IMG/VR virus record: IMGVR_UViG_3300046338_000047
Span: 1 to 20,609 of that record
From: a virus
Length of the DNA stretch: 20,609 nucleotides
Direction: 5' to 3' (one strand)
In this document: positions 14,665 through 20,609 of the stretch, one piece after another
Layout: each line of letters opens with the position of its first letter
How positions within the stretch are numbered: position 1 is the first letter of the stretch
Notes under the pieces: model-generated
What the model saw: only the letters and a program-made list of their open reading frames with translations
Database searches by the model: none
What the model was told of the DNA's origin: nothing
Program-made: the position numbers and the translations under genes

Positions 14665-15024
14665 ATGACAACATTTGATCCAACTTCTGTTGGTTTTGTT
14701 AATCTGACAGTTACAAGACCTGGCACTGGTGGTACATATGTTCTTGGTTTATATCAAGAACCCGTAGCTACTACTTTTGTTATAAAAGCTAACATACAGC
14801 CATGTGACTTCGAGATTCTAAGAAAGATGCCTGAGCTTGAGAGAGCTGACGACGTTATTGTTATCTTTACCCCGACGGTTCTAAAAGTAGGTAGTCGTCC
14901 TAATAAACAGAAAGCAGATTACTTCACTTGGAATGGTGGGGTATATGAAGTGTTTAAGGCAGGAACATTCTCTATGGGTGTTCAGAACCACACAGAAGCT
15001 ATCTGTGCAAGGATATCATCATGA
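14665..15024 (+). CDS. Hypothetical neck protein (head-closure position)
   Basis: A 119-residue, mostly beta-strand protein with IKANIQPCDFEILRKMPELERADDVIVIFTP and a C-terminal WNGGVYEVFKAGTFSMGVQNHTEAICARI segment. This layout (small beta protein with a late W..g..YeV strand) is common for head-closure proteins between the gp10-like and tail-terminator genes. AAGGTAA lies before the ATG. Its stop overlaps the next start (ATGA), so translation is coupled. I do not recognise a specific family. Confidence 0.6.
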   Translation: MTTFDPTSVGFVNLTVTRPGTGGTYVLGLYQEPVATTFVIKANIQPCDFEILRKMPELERADDVIVIFTPTVLKVGSRPNKQKADYFTWNGGVYEVFKAGTFSMGVQNHTEAICARISS

Positions 15025-15557
15025 TAAATGACACAGCCACACTACAAGAGCTTTTATTTATCTTAGGCCAGAACACAAGCCTAGGCCCTAGTAAATACGT
15101 CCTTTCTCACCACAACAGCCCACAACCTGACCTACCCTACGCTACCTTGAGTACTAGGGCTTTAACACCCTATGGAATGCTCCAGAATGGTGAAATAGAT
15201 AATGCAGGTAATAGGGAAGTGGTCGGTTGGTATAGGTGGGATGTAAGATTCTCATTCTTTGGTGACAACTCAGTAGGTTTAGCATTAGAAACTTTGACAG
15301 CACTTAACTTCGAGACAATCAGACTTCTTTACTTGCAAGAAGGTTTCAATCTGCTCCACTCAGGTGGTATAGAGAGAGCGCCTTATCTTGTGGATAACCT
15401 TTGGCGAGACAGTTCTTTTTTCATAGTATCCTTCCTTATTTCGGATAAAAACAACGAGTTTGTATCTTTCATAGAACACCTTGGTGTTACAGAAGGTAAA
15501 TTCTTACGTGGCCAGGGAGATCCTGACCCAATCATAAACAACTTCACAATTAATTAA
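15021..15557 (+). CDS. Neck/tail terminator-like protein
   Basis: A 178-residue protein with PDLPYATLSTRALTPYG, GWYRWDVRFSFFGDNSVGLALETLTAL and APYLVDNLWRDSSFFIVSFLISDKN, resembling phage neck terminator proteins (gp12-like/LIC12616 type) that cap the tail tube and fix its length. The central D-V-R-F-x-F-F-G and the closing R-x-x-F-x-V-x-F are the parts I rely on. It lies immediately before the sheath-like gene, the usual place for a terminator. The last 30 residues (FLRGQGDPDPIINNFTIN) look like a flexible tail. Confidence 0.65.
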   Translation: MINDTATLQELLFILGQNTSLGPSKYVLSHHNSPQPDLPYATLSTRALTPYGMLQNGEIDNAGNREVVGWYRWDVRFSFFGDNSVGLALETLTALNFETIRLLYLQEGFNLLHSGGIERAPYLVDNLWRDSSFFIVSFLISDKNNEFVSFIEHLGVTEGKFLRGQGDPDPIINNFTIN

Positions 15558-15569
15558 TCGAGGTATTTA

Positions 15570-16577
15570 ATGGCCGATATAGATCAAGTCATTACAGTCA
15601 ATATCTCTAGGGAAACTTCTGCCGTTAGTCAAGTAGGCTTCGGTACAGGTATGTTCCTAGGTGATCATAGACGTTTTATCGAAAGATACAAATCTTATAA
15701 AAGTGCCGCAGAAGTATTAGCAGATGGTTTTGCATCAACAGATGCAGAGTACATTGTTGCTACTAAATTCTTCGGACAAGAACTTAAGCCAACGAAACTA
15801 GCTATTGGCCGCAGAAAGGCTGTTGATATTGCTACGTTAACTTTCTCAGCAGCAGTTTCAGGAACATCTTATAGCGTCACTGTTAATGGTGTTGTACTGA
15901 GTTATACTGCTGCTGGCATCATGACAGCCATTGCTGTTGCTGCTGCTTTTGAAACAGCTAATGCTGCTGGGTTTGTCACTGCTGGTATTACGTTCAGTGA
16001 TGCTGCTGCTGATGGCACTGCTACCATTACACCTACTGTTGCTGCTACACCTATTTCAATAGTTGGTGAGACATCTACTATTGTTATTGTAAACACGTAC
16101 ACAGAAACATTGACAGATGCACTAGCTGCTGTTGCTGACGAAAACTCAGACTTCTTTGTAGTTATGGCTAAGTCACACATCAAAGCTGACCAACTTGAGT
16201 TGGCAACGGTTGTTGAGTCTATGGACAGAATATATGTTACATCATCTTCTGATGTTAACATTAAAAACCAATCAGCTGTAGTTGATACTACATCTATTGC
16301 AAGGGCCTTGAAAGATGGCTCTTACAACAATACCGCTCTTATGTATTCAGCTGTAGCTAACAGCCAATACCCTGAAGCAGCTTTTGTCGGCTATAACCTA
16401 AGCTACCAACCTGGTGAAAATACCTGGAAGTTTAAAACCCTTTCTGGAATCACTGTTGACAGTTTAACAACCACACAGATCAACAACATTAAAGCTAAAT
16501 ACTGTAACTACTACACCAACATTCGTAATATTAATATTACATCTGAAGGCGTTGTGGCATCAGGTGAATTTATCGAT
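15570..16577 (+). CDS. DUF3383 tail protein (sheath-like), exon 1
   Basis: This is the first 336 residues of a DUF3383-family tail protein, opening DIDQVITVNISRETSAVSQVGFGTGMFLGDHRRF. DUF3383 proteins occur with DUF3277 tubes and are regarded as sheath-like, which would mean a contractile tail; I take this as likely, not certain. An Ala/Thr/Val-rich stretch (about 88-170) looks like an inserted beta domain. The coding sequence is interrupted after GEFID by a group I intron: if unspliced, the frame runs only five codons further (YQLVA) to TAA at 16593-16595. Joining base 16577 to 17743 gives GEFID-IIVGISWFKARLAERLFNLL, the expected DUF3383 continuation, and a 439-residue product. CGAGGT precedes the ATG. 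Confidence 0.88.
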
Positions 16578-17742
16578 TATCAATTAGTCGCCTAACTTAG
16601 TAATAGGTTAGTGAAAACTCTTTTAATTGCTGGAAACCCGCGAAAAAATATTAACTACAACGTAAAGATGAAACAAACTTAAGCGTGAATGTATGAAAAT
16701 AATATTTTATGTGGCAATCAGCAGCCAAGCCTCGAAGAGAGGAAGGTTCATCGACTATCCCGTAACGGGAGTAGTACCAAGTGGTACGAAATGGAGAGCA
16801 ACATAGCAGGTAAAGCTGATGTTGAAGATATAGTCAAGTCTTCATGGAAACATGAAGTAGTTTAGGATCAGGAAATGAATTACGAAAAACTTTATTACCA
16901 CTTTATTGAGAAATACAAGAGTCAAATAATAGATGAATCAGTTTACACTGAGAGACATCATATTATCCCGCGCCATGCAGGGGGCGGTGACTCACAAGAG
17001 AATTTAATCACATTAACATACAAACAGCATAGGTTTATCCATAAGCTGAGATACAAAGCTTTTAAGCTGATAGGAGATTTTATTTCCTATAGGCTTATGT
17101 ACGGGATACCACCTCACAAAAAGCAATTTTTATGCTCTGAAGCAGGCAAAATAGGCGGCAAAAAGAACAGAGAGTCAGGGCACATGTCTTCTGTAGGAAA
17201 GGTGTTTGGGCCTATCCACGGCAGAAAGAATGTTGAAAACGGAAATTTAGATAAGATCAGGCATTTGGCTAATAATAATGTGCAAAGGGCCAAAGTAAAA
17301 CAATTAGGCCTATATAATGTTAAGTCAGGGCAATTGGCAAAGATTGCCAAACTTGGCTGGGTAGCTAAGTGGTCTCAAAAGGCCAAAAGTAAGAAATCAA
17401 TAGAGAGTAAAGAAAAGTATGCTGACCCTGCAAATAAGCAGCAGCTTTTTAAGATGTCCCACCTTTCTGCTAAAAAGAAAATAGCAGAAGCTGAGGAAAG
17501 AAGTAAAGTAATTATAGATAAAGCAGAACGCAATAGTGGTTTTCTAGAAAAGAAATCTACTAGGAGTTTTTATTTATTCATTTCACCTGAAGGTTTAGTA
17601 TTTGAAAGCCCAATTTTTGCTGCAAAATATTACGGTAACGTAAGTTGTAAAGTAGTAGAAGGGTGGTGCAAGAGGTTCAAATACGGCTGGAAGGTCATCC
17701 CAAAAACAACACAGATATAACGTACCTGTGTGAATATTAACG
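16578..17742 (+). mobile_element. Group I intron encoding an HNH endonuclease
   Basis: A 1165-base intron. P1: CGATTA (16574-16579) pairs with TAGTCG (16585-16590) around TCAAT, placing the exon's last U (16577) opposite G16587, the required U-G pair. P7: GACTAT (16753-16758) pairs with ATAGTC (16830-16835). P8: CCCG-TAA-CGGG follows P7's first strand, then GTACC-AAGT-GGTAC. Further conserved elements: TTGCTGGAAACCCGC (P4-P5 region) and CAGCAGCCAAG/GAAGGTTCATCGACTA (P6-P7). P9: CTTCATG-GAAA-CATGAAG (16840-16857). The last intron base is G (17742). The endonuclease gene lies after P9, so the catalytic core is intact. Splicing restores the DUF3383 frame exactly. Confidence 0.92.
16875..17720 (+). 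CDS. Intron-encoded HNH homing endonuclease
   Basis: This 281-residue enzyme presumably cuts intronless alleles of the tail gene so that the intron is copied in. The HNH domain is at about 24-57: TERHHIIPRHAGGGDSQENLITLTYKQHRFIH, with His28-His29, Asn43 and His52/His56 as the ββα-metal residues. A Lys/Gly-rich middle (about 90-200, repeated short segments such as EAGKIGGKKNRESGHMSS and SGQLAKIAKLGW) resembles NUMOD-type DNA-binding modules. A C-terminal segment (SFYLFISPEGLVFESPIFAAKYYGNVSCKVVEGWCKRFKYGW) has the usual ending of intron endonucleases. AGGATCAGGA precedes the ATG. It ends 22 bases before the 3' splice site. Confidence 0.9.
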   Translation: MNYEKLYYHFIEKYKSQIIDESVYTERHHIIPRHAGGGDSQENLITLTYKQHRFIHKLRYKAFKLIGDFISYRLMYGIPPHKKQFLCSEAGKIGGKKNRESGHMSSVGKVFGPIHGRKNVENGNLDKIRHLANNNVQRAKVKQLGLYNVKSGQLAKIAKLGWVAKWSQKAKSKKSIESKEKYADPANKQQLFKMSHLSAKKKIAEAEERSKVIIDKAERNSGFLEKKSTRSFYLFISPEGLVFESPIFAAKYYGNVSCKVVEGWCKRFKYGWKVIPKTTQI

Positions 17743-18054
17743 ATTATTGTAGGAATTTCATGGTTTAAGGCTCGTTTAGCTGAAAGATTGTTCAACCTAT
17801 TGATTAACGCACCTAAAATTCCTTATACCGCTGCTGGATTGGCTGCTGTACAAGCAGAAGTTCTTGGCCAACGTCAAGAGGGTATTGCATCTGGTTTCCT
17901 ATCAGGAAGCAAGTCAGATTTAACAATAGTACCTAACATGAAAGATGTCTCATTTGCTGATAAAGCTACGAGAACATTAAACAATGTTAAGTTTGAATAC
18001 AAATTAGCAGGCGCTGTACATTTTATCAATGTAGCCGGATCAGTTGTACTTTAA
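17743..18054 (+). CDS. DUF3383 tail protein (sheath-like), exon 2
   Basis: This gives the last 103 residues of the sheath-like protein, beginning IIVGISWFKARLAERLFNLLINAPKIPYT and ending LNNVKFEYKLAGAVHFINVAGSVVL. It has no start site of its own: the frame is open back to the splice junction and the first residues belong to the conserved DUF3383 C-terminal segment (I-x-W-x-K-A-R ... FNLL-x-N-x-P-K-IPYT). The stop is 12 bases before the tube gene. It is read only after intron removal. Confidence 0.88.
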   Translation: MIVGISWFKARLAERLFNLLINAPKIPYTAAGLAAVQAEVLGQRQEGIASGFLSGSKSDLTIVPNMKDVSFADKATRTLNNVKFEYKLAGAVHFINVAGSVVL

Positions 18055-18066
18055 GGGGCATAAAAA

Positions 18067-18507
18067 ATGGCATACGACAAAACACGTCAATACAGCCCTT
18101 CAGATATTAAATTTATCTTTGGCGGTGTTGAGATTACTGGCTTAGCTGACGGTACCTTTTTAGGTCTCGAATTCGGCTCTGACAGGTTCATGAAAACGGT
18201 AGGAGCTGATGGCTCTGTTGTCCGTACAAGATCAGCAGATGAAAGTGCTGTTATTACTTTAACACTCCTCCAAAGCTCTATATCTAACGATATTTTAAAT
18301 GCTTTTGATGCAGCTGATTTTGAAGGGTTAACAGGCGCTCTACCTATGATCATCAAAGATGCAAATGGTAACAGCTTATATACAGCTGACAAATGCTGGA
18401 TCTCTAAGCGTCCTTCTGTTGAGTTCGGTAAAGAGCTTGGCACGAGAGCATGGGAATTCACTGTTGACCATGTATTCGCTATCACTGGTTCTTCTAATCA
18501 GTTATAA
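18067..18507 (+). CDS. Tail tube-like protein (DUF3277)
   Basis: A 146-residue protein that probably forms the inner tube through which DNA passes. It opens YSPSDIKFIFGGVEITGLADGTFLGLEFGSDRF, followed by VGADGSVVRTRSADESAVITLTLLQSSISNDIL and GTRAWEFTVDHVFAITG. These are the ordered landmarks of DUF3277 tube-type proteins (small beta barrel with the G-A-D-G and t-L-x-q-S-x-x-N-D segments). TAAGGGG lies before the ATG. DUF3383 followed by DUF3277 is the usual sheath-tube order. A TATAAT hexamer spans its stop codon at 18503-18508. Confidence 0.85.
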   Translation: MAYDKTRQYSPSDIKFIFGGVEITGLADGTFLGLEFGSDRFMKTVGADGSVVRTRSADESAVITLTLLQSSISNDILNAFDAADFEGLTGALPMIIKDANGNSLYTADKCWISKRPSVEFGKELGTRAWEFTVDHVFAITGSSNQL

Positions 18508-18513
18508 TAAATA

Positions 18514-18799
18514 ATGATGCGAGTCAGATATGTTGGCAACAACATTACATCACACCACCTGAAAAGGTCATCTCCTAGAGAGCTGGCCTTGACAGGTCAG
18601 CCAGTGGCGGTAAGGGTGATCTGTGCAGTCCCCGCACTTGGGATGGCCTGTGAGACAGGTGAAGGTGTGGTTAACCCCGCTAGAGATCGCATCTCTAGTC
18701 TGACGTCACTAAGCTATATGTTGTTACTGTTTATCGGGGGCAACATTTAGTGACGTTTCTTTCAATGCTCACCTGTAATAGGGTGGGCATTATTTTTTT
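18514..18799 (+). ncRNA. Candidate structured RNA in a non-coding gap, family unknown
   Basis: Bases 18508-18873 hold no convincing gene (the only + frame, from 18514, has no protein-like pattern and would be disrupted by paired regions). Instead there is a row of hairpins: ATGTTG-GCAA-CAACAT (18530-18545); ACCT-GAAA-AGGT (18557-18568); CTGGC/GCCAG (18583-18604); GTGC/GCAC (18623-18637); CCTGT-GAG-ACAGG (18647-18659); CTAGAGAT-CGC-ATCTCTAG (18680-18698); and a compound stem with 10 bp ACGTCACTAA/TTAGTGACGT (18703-18756) enclosing ATGTTG/CAACAT. It ends in a strong terminator. By hand count GC is 58% at 18601-18700, against 41% at 18301-18400 and 33% at 18841-18940. TATAAT at 18503-18508 would place a start near 18515, but no -35 is seen at the right distance. 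No tRNA, group I or hammerhead core was found. Confidence 0.55.
18764..18799 (+). terminator. Strong intrinsic terminator
   Basis: AATGCTCACC (18764-18773) pairs with GGTGGGCATT (18782-18791), 10 bp with one G-U pair and an 8-base loop, followed by A and seven T's (18793-18799). It ends transcription of the tail tube/structured RNA unit and lies directly against the next promoter. Confidence 0.9.
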
Positions 18800-18800
18800 G

Positions 18801-18829
18801 TTGACAACACACCTGTATCAATTTATAAT
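18801..18829 (+). promoter_or_regulatory. Full-consensus sigma-70 promoter
   Basis: TTGACA (18801-18806) and TATAAT (18824-18829) with exactly 17 bases between them. Both hexamers are perfect consensus. It begins one base after the terminator's T-run and drives the nuclease gene, with a leader of roughly 38 bases. This indicates host RNA polymerase, not the phage enzyme. Confidence 0.9.
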
Positions 18830-18873
18830 TTTCTTGTCTAGGGCAATTACAAATTAACACCAAAGAGGCGTTT

Positions 18874-19503
18874 ATGATTTTTCCTTTTAAAATAGAATAC
18901 GAAGGGTATTTAACACAATCAAAACTTCTGGGGATCTTAAAACAAATACCAGAAATAACATTCCTTGGGGAGGAGGTTAAAGTTAGCCCTAAGTCCAGGA
19001 GGAGATGGGACATGTTGTTTAAGAAAGGTGAACAGGTATTAGCAATAGAGTTTGATGGGGACAGTCACTACCAAAACTCATTAGTATCTAAATCAGACAA
19101 AGAGAAGAACAAAGAAGCAGAGTCACAAGGGATAACAGTGGTTAGGGTTCCTTTCTTTATACAACTGGACAGTGATGTTTTTGAAATACTTTTTGGTTTC
19201 AGGCCTTCTGTTGAGATATTGAACAATTTTCCTAGTGGTTTCATAACAACAAAAACATTCCCTTGTTCTTTCGGTGATATAGGCATTTCTAGACTTTTCC
19301 ATGAAGTTAAAGACATGCCAGAAAAAACAAAGAAAGAGGTAGTGCAGAGTTTGATTGATAGGTCTTTAGTCTATGGAGAGGAATATGTGTGGCCCCCTTC
19401 CTTTAAAAGGACAGCGATAGGGATAATTGAGGAGTTCGGAGGAGAAGAAAAGGATTATTCCTTAAAAGAAGACCTTGACATTTTCTTCAATGTACTACAA
19501 TAG
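18874..19503 (+). CDS. Vsr/DUF559-like PD-(D/E)XK nuclease, possibly a free-standing homing endonuclease
   Basis: This 209-residue protein has RRRWDMLF (Asp46), then LAIEFDGDSHY (Glu59, Asp61, His65), then SDKEKNKEAESQGITVVRVPFF, the order of landmarks seen in very short patch repair-like and DUF559-type nucleases: acidic residue, hydrophobic strand with E-x-D-G-x-x-H, then D-x4-x-L/A-x-x-x-G-h-x-V-h-R. The nuclease fold fills residues 30-105; the C-terminal half is unrecognised and may bind DNA. It has its own consensus promoter and AAAGAGGCG ribosome site and interrupts an otherwise ordinary tail operon between the tube and chaperone genes. That setting suits a free-standing homing endonuclease or a moron-type accessory gene. 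The substrate is unknown. Confidence 0.75.
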   Translation: MIFPFKIEYEGYLTQSKLLGILKQIPEITFLGEEVKVSPKSRRRWDMLFKKGEQVLAIEFDGDSHYQNSLVSKSDKEKNKEAESQGITVVRVPFFIQLDSDVFEILFGFRPSVEILNNFPSGFITTKTFPCSFGDIGISRLFHEVKDMPEKTKKEVVQSLIDRSLVYGEEYVWPPSFKRTAIGIIEEFGGEEKDYSLKEDLDIFFNVLQ

Positions 19504-19514
19504 ATTAAATAAAA

Positions 19515-19543
19515 TTGACAAAGTTTGTATAACATAGTAAAAT
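19515..19543 (+). promoter_or_regulatory. Near-consensus sigma-70 promoter
   Basis: TTGACA (19515-19520) and TAAAAT (19538-19543) with a 17-base spacer, starting 11 bases after the nuclease stop. It would restart transcription of the tail genes (chaperone, tape measure) with host RNA polymerase. Confidence 0.82.
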
Positions 19544-19576
19544 ACAAGCTGACATTAAACATTTAGGAGATAGGCA

Positions 19577-19948
19577 ATGATAAAGTTGTGCGAAGTAAAT
19601 ATTGATGGCAAGTACTATAGCTTTAACCAATACACGGCGTCTAAAGGGCTTAACATTCTTAAGCGTGTCGCTAAAGTAGCAGGCCCAGCTATTATAACTG
19701 CTATGCAAGAAGGCAGGGGTTTCGGATTAGATCTTCTCCGTGATGCCGCTCAAGAGCTTGTTATGGGCCTTGACCAAGAAGACCTAGGACAACTATGTAA
19801 AGACATCTTAGCTGATGTAAAAATCGATAACAAGCCTATTTCCTTTGACCTCCACTATGGTGCTAACTACAGAGAACTGTTCAAAGCAGTTTTTGAAGTA
19901 CTCAAAGGTAACTTCTCTGATTTTTTGGAACAAAAAGATTCTCAGTAG
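19577..19948 (+). CDS. Tail assembly chaperone, short (G-like) form
   Basis: A 123-residue protein located between the tube and tape measure genes, where tailed phages keep the chaperone pair (lambda gpG/gpGT type). It has an IDGKYYSFNQYTASKG opening, a central helical part, and FDLHYGANYRELFKAVFEVLKGNFSDFLE (about 92-118), a familiar ending for phage tail assembly chaperones. Strong TAGGAGAT precedes the ATG. Near its end the codons GAT TTT TTG contain the heptamer T TTT TTG, allowing a -1 shift into the following open frame; those that do not shift end at TAG 19946-19948. The chaperone coats the tape measure protein during tail assembly. Confidence 0.8.
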   Translation: MIKLCEVNIDGKYYSFNQYTASKGLNILKRVAKVAGPAIITAMQEGRGFGLDLLRDAAQELVMGLDQEDLGQLCKDILADVKIDNKPISFDLHYGANYRELFKAVFEVLKGNFSDFLEQKDSQ

Positions 19949-20154
19949 CCAGCTCAGAGTCTGAAGTACACCCAGTAAGCAAAAAAATTGCTAAAGAATC
20001 ACAATTAGAGTTAACCTTGTGGAGGCCAGTTCTCGCCAAGGTGGCCTCATGGCATGAAGTATCAACATATTGGACAATCAACGACTTATACGATTGTATT
20101 GAGGCGCTTGATATAGAACACGCCTACGAGGCACACCAAAACAAAAAAGGTTAG
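19577..20154 (+). CDS. Tail assembly chaperone, frameshifted (GT-like) fusion
   Basis: A -1 slip at the heptamer T TTT TTG (19921-19927) continues in a frame that stays open for 75 codons (19927-20154, TAG at 20152). The result is about 192 residues: 117 shared plus an extension containing ELTLWRPVLAKVASWHEV, STYWTINDLYDCIEALDIEHAYEAHQ. No start codon with a good ribosome site opens this second frame, the frame is otherwise unexplained, and it ends 4 bases before the tape measure ATG. All of these match the conserved G/GT frameshift arrangement. In such pairs the T part recruits tail tube subunits. The extent of frameshifting cannot be judged from sequence. Confidence 0.78.
19921..19927 (+). 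promoter_or_regulatory. -1 ribosomal frameshift slippery heptamer
   Basis: T TTT TTG in the zero frame (GAT TTT TTG) fits X XXY YYZ with X and Y both T. It is placed 7 codons before the zero-frame stop, at the end of the conserved chaperone segment. No clear stimulatory hairpin directly follows; inverted repeats lie about 90 bases downstream. Confidence 0.75.
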
Positions 20155-20158
20155 ACTA

Positions 20159-20609
20159 ATGGAAAACTTATCCGGTGCGATAGCCCAATTCTTTGCCACT
20201 TTATCTATCAAAATAGACAAGGCTGGCATTGACACTGCACTAAAATCAATGAAGGCTCTTGTTGAATCAAGCAACGAATTAGCCGTTAAACTCCATGTAG
20301 CTCTTGATACCAGTGGCATAAAATCTCAATTAACTAAAGTAAAAGAACAACTCAACCTGACAGTAAACACAGCTACTGCAAAAGAGGCTACATCTAGTCA
20401 AATAAGAAAAGTAAAAGATAAGGTCACTAGGGGAGATCTAATAAAAGCTGCCGACATCCACACAAATATGGTGAAGGATGTTGGGCCTAATAGACTTGAG
20501 AACATGCTTAACCAAGCTGACCATCTTAAAAATGTCATGGCTGAGATGGATAAAGGCACACTAAACCTTGCACAAGACTTTAAGGGGCGCCTAATACCCA
20601 CTTCAGAAC
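20159..20609 (+). CDS. Tape measure protein, N-terminal part (cut by window end)
   Basis: The frame from ATG 20159 is open to the last base, giving 150 residues with no stop. It starts MENLSGAIAQFFATLSIKIDK and continues with helical, heptad-like, Lys/Asp/Ala-rich sequence lacking Cys and rich in Ala, Leu, Lys and Asp, e.g. IKSQLTKVKEQLNLTVNTATAKEATS. It begins 4 bases after the chaperone fusion's stop, the standard position for the tape measure gene, whose protein sets tail length and is extended inside the tube. AAAGG lies 8 bases upstream. The assignment is by position, composition and opening; the bulk of the gene lies outside the window. Confidence 0.75.
   Translation, partial: MENLSGAIAQFFATLSIKIDKAGIDTALKSMKALVESSNELAVKLHVALDTSGIKSQLTKVKEQLNLTVNTATAKEATSSQIRKVKDKVTRGDLIKAADIHTNMVKDVGPNRLENMLNQADHLKNVMAEMDKGTLNLAQDFKGRLIPTSE

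Noticed and set aside
15902-16261. 119-codon minus-strand frame opposite the sheath-like gene
   Set aside because: A shadow of the GCT/GCA-rich Ala stretch of the DUF3383 exon; it has low complexity and no initiation site.
15570-16595. A complete 341-residue tail protein ending YQLVA
   Set aside because: The last five codons are intron sequence; the P1 pairing and the downstream exon show that the gene continues.
17788-18054. A separate 88-residue gene starting at TTG 17788
   Set aside because: The frame is open back to the intron's 3' splice site and continues the DUF3383 protein; there is no ribosome site at 17788.
18087-18485. 132-codon minus-strand frame opposite the tail tube gene
   Set aside because: It lies wholly inside a well-supported + gene and has no family pattern or promoter.
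18514-18750. 78-codon + frame in the gap after the tail tube gene
   Set aside because: No ribosome site suited to its ATG, no protein-like composition, and the bases are taken up by paired stems; I treat the region as an RNA candidate.
18514-18799. tRNA, group I remnant or hammerhead in the hairpin-rich region
   Set aside because: No T-loop GTTCGA-type motif, no P7-type GACTA/TAGTC pair and no CTGANGA...GAAA core were found.
19577-20154. Sequencing indel as the cause of the split chaperone
   Set aside because: The slippery heptamer, conserved gene position and usual G/GT layout make a programmed -1 shift the simpler reading, although read data would settle it.
1-20609. CRISPR array, integrase, transposase or lysogeny regulator
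   Set aside because: No spaced direct repeats, recombinase motifs or repressor-like genes were seen in the window.

Overview
This window is a segment of a tailed double-stranded DNA phage genome (or a prophage/metagenomic contig of one). Every supported gene lies on the + strand, tightly packed, with short gaps, ATGA-type overlaps and good Shine-Dalgarno sites. The host cannot be named. The two promoters that can be read clearly are near-consensus bacterial sigma-70 promoters, so a bacterium with ordinary sigma-70 is implied.

Left part (1-6165), nucleotide metabolism and transcription/replication: the C-terminal end of a class I ribonucleotide reductase small subunit (nrdB); a compact large subunit (nrdA); a 385-residue unrecognised protein that carries the three palm/fingers motifs of the family A polymerase / T7 RNA polymerase superfamily; a 126-residue unknown; and a clear single-subunit T7-type RNA polymerase. 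A 157-base gap with two short direct repeats separates this from the late genes.

Middle part (6166-15557), packaging and head: probable small terminase; large terminase interrupted in its Walker A loop by a 370-residue intein; portal; XkdF-type prohead protease split into two overlapping ORFs, the second of which also holds a nested scaffold start; a decoration-like protein; major capsid protein; and a string of head-tail connector, completion and terminator proteins.

Right part (15570-20609), tail: a DUF3383 (sheath-like) gene interrupted by a group I intron that encodes an HNH endonuclease; a DUF3277 tail tube-like gene; a GC-rich, hairpin-rich, apparently non-coding stretch ending in a strong terminator; a consensus promoter driving a Vsr/DUF559-like nuclease; a second promoter; a tail assembly chaperone pair with a T TTT TTG slippery site and an open -1 frame; and the start of the tape measure gene, cut by the window end.

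Taken together, the phage makes its own dNTPs and its own RNA polymerase, then builds a head and what looks like a contractile-type tail. Three different nuclease-bearing elements sit in essential late genes or between them: a LAGLIDADG intein, an HNH group I intron and a free-standing PD-(D/E)XK-like nuclease. The most unusual points are the second polymerase-like protein next to the RNA polymerase, the intein without an N-terminal nucleophile (class 3 signature), and the structured RNA candidate at 18514-18799.
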